This document shows positions 22,894-23,520 of a stretch of 23,520 bases of DNA, piece by piece (the stretch's first letter is position 1; each line of letters opens with the position of its first letter). The position numbers and the translations under genes are program-made. Where the stretch lies: assembly GCA_049684915.1 (NCBI GenBank), contig JBAVGO010000157.1:1-23520 (forward strand), written 5' to 3'. Origin of the DNA: GWB2-37-7 sp049684915 (GTDB taxonomy: Bacteria; Bacillota; Clostridia; Lutisporales; Lutisporaceae). A model generated the notes under the pieces. The model ran no database searches. It worked only from the letters and a program-made list of their open reading frames with translations, and was not told the origin of the DNA.

Positions 22894-23287
22894 ATATGTA
22901 AATTATATTTATTTTCCGATATTTATTTGGGCTTATCCTGCTTTTCCTTAAGTTGCTTAGCTGTTGCATCATACCTTCTCTGTTCTGGGTACCACGATGA
23001 GATTTTACTCGGTAGCCTACAGAAATAATTACGTCAAGATTATAACTTTTCACTGGCTTGTCTGAATTTGGAAAGTGCAGATTTTGCACATTGCCTTCTT
23101 CTTTTAACTCGCCTTCTTTAAAAATATTATTTATATGCTTTGTTACTACTGTCCTATCTTTTTGAAATAGCTCTGCCATTTCCGCTTGTGTTGACCAGAC
23201 AGTTTAATTCTCCATATGCACATCTATTTTGGTTTCGCCATCCTCTGTTTGGTATATAAGAATTTCTGAGTTATTTTCAAAATTCAT
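22892..23287 (-). pseudogene. RhuM-family protein, decayed (in-frame stop, internal deletion)
   Basis: The ATG at 23287 has a good GGGGGA site and encodes MNFENNSEILIYQTEDGETK..., the standard N-terminus of RhuM (virulence/phage-associated RhuM family). The frame hits TAA after residue 27, at the point where the family continues EN-x-TVW. It then resumes in the same frame as TVWSTQAEMAELFQ, HINNIFKEGEL and SYNLDVIISVGYRVKSHRGTQ. After that the similarity ends; full-length members continue for about 200 more residues. A neighbouring frame reads EQRRYDATAKQLKEKQDKPK then stop (22923), which looks like a family-type charged C-terminus. That implies an internal deletion plus frameshift. RhuM genes are often carried on mobile or defence-type islands. 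No intact neighbour of that kind is seen. Confidence 0.85.
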
Positions 23288-23354
23288 TTTTATTCCCCCA
23301 AGCCATACTCAATTACATGATATCATTTTACCTTATTATTGCTTACTGTAATAC

Positions 23355-23430
23355 TTGTGTCAAAGTTTAAGCTCCATCATATCTCTTCGTCCGAAGCAAA
23401 AAGAACAACCATGACAAAGCTTGACACAGG
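23355..23430. repeat. Short inverted repeat at the window end (possible mobile-element scar)
   Basis: TTGTGTCAA near 23355-23362 and TTGACACAGG at 23421-23430 form an inverted pair about 75 bp apart, with a small CTTCG/CGAAG dyad between them. It is too short to call an element. The rest of 23288-23520 shows no gene, RNA or CRISPR that I can support. Confidence 0.25.
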
Positions 23431-23520
23431 AGAATGGATGAAAACAAATTCGAGTGGTGCATAAAAGATTTTTCTGTGAGATAGTGCTATTGTATAATGA
23501 TAATGCAGGACAAAGCCGAG

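Noticed and set aside
23434..23484. 16-codon plus-strand ORF beginning MDENKFEWC, near AGGAGA
   Set aside because: The AGGAGA abuts the ATG with no spacer, the frame stops after 16 codons, and I recognise no family; a neighbouring frame gives no better match.
23421..23498. TTGACA (23421) and TATAAT (23493) as a promoter pair
   Set aside because: The boxes are 66 bp apart, far from the 16-18 bp needed, and no partner box lies at the right distance from either.

Overview
This is an AT-rich window with strong AGGAGG-type ribosome binding sites and frequent TTG/GTG starts. It carries an oxygen-sensitive [FeFe]-hydrogenase operon, a Fe-S/sigma-54 hydrogenase regulator and a CotH-family gene. Together these suggest an anaerobic, probably spore-forming member of the Clostridia (Bacillota). 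I cannot name the species from sequence alone. Almost everything is on the minus strand; only one two-gene unit, at 14450-15789, is on the plus strand.

Region 1 (1-5920, minus). An operon for a lipoate-dependent 2-oxoacid/acetoin dehydrogenase complex runs E1-alpha, E1-beta, E2, E3 (lpdA), then a beta-hydroxyacid dehydrogenase (GarR/HIBADH family). It ends with lipB, cut by the window edge. LipB starts lipoylation of the E2 lipoyl lysine, so the operon carries both the apo-enzyme and part of its cofactor route. No acoR or acoX is visible. The operon is preceded by a metallo-beta-lactamase-fold gene (5962-6747) with its own terminator.

Region 2 (6848-13640, minus). A four-gene NAD(P)-linked [FeFe] hydrogenase (hndB-, hndA-, hndC-, hndD-like) lies downstream of an 881-residue regulator. 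The regulator combines two ferredoxin clusters, a degenerate hydrogenase H-cluster domain, another Fe-S domain, PAS, a sigma-54 AAA+ domain and a Fis-type HTH. A near-perfect -24/-12 sigma-54 promoter (10811-10830) sits directly in front of the hydrogenase operon, so the regulator very probably drives it. The true start of the regulator appears to be an ATT codon that restores a complete first [4Fe-4S] motif. The HndC-like subunit lacks the C-terminal ferredoxin extension of bifurcating HydB proteins.

Region 3 (13715-15874). A small divergent locus holds a STAS/SpoIIAA-like protein (minus), then a KAS III-type ketoacyl synthase and a second STAS-like protein (plus). Between the two arms are three tandem 30-bp repeats. 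Each forms a sigma-A promoter with exact 17-bp spacing (TCGACA/TATTAT, TTAACA/TATAAT, TTGACA/TATAAT). Long inverted repeats close both ends of the locus.

Region 4 (15875-22706, minus). A tightly packed six-gene surface/exopolysaccharide operon runs GH16 beta-glucanase-like protein, processive GT2, VTC-type polyphosphate polymerase domain protein, DUF4956 membrane protein, CotH-family kinase with accessory domains, and a polysaccharide-deacetylase-fold protein with degraded active-site motifs. This is the best candidate here for an undescribed system. It may couple polysaccharide synthesis with polyphosphate or phosphoryl transfer at the cell or spore surface.

Region 5 (22857-23520). A decayed rhuM-family gene has an in-frame stop and an apparent internal deletion, and its terminator is still intact. 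Beyond it is about 230 bp with no gene I can support.
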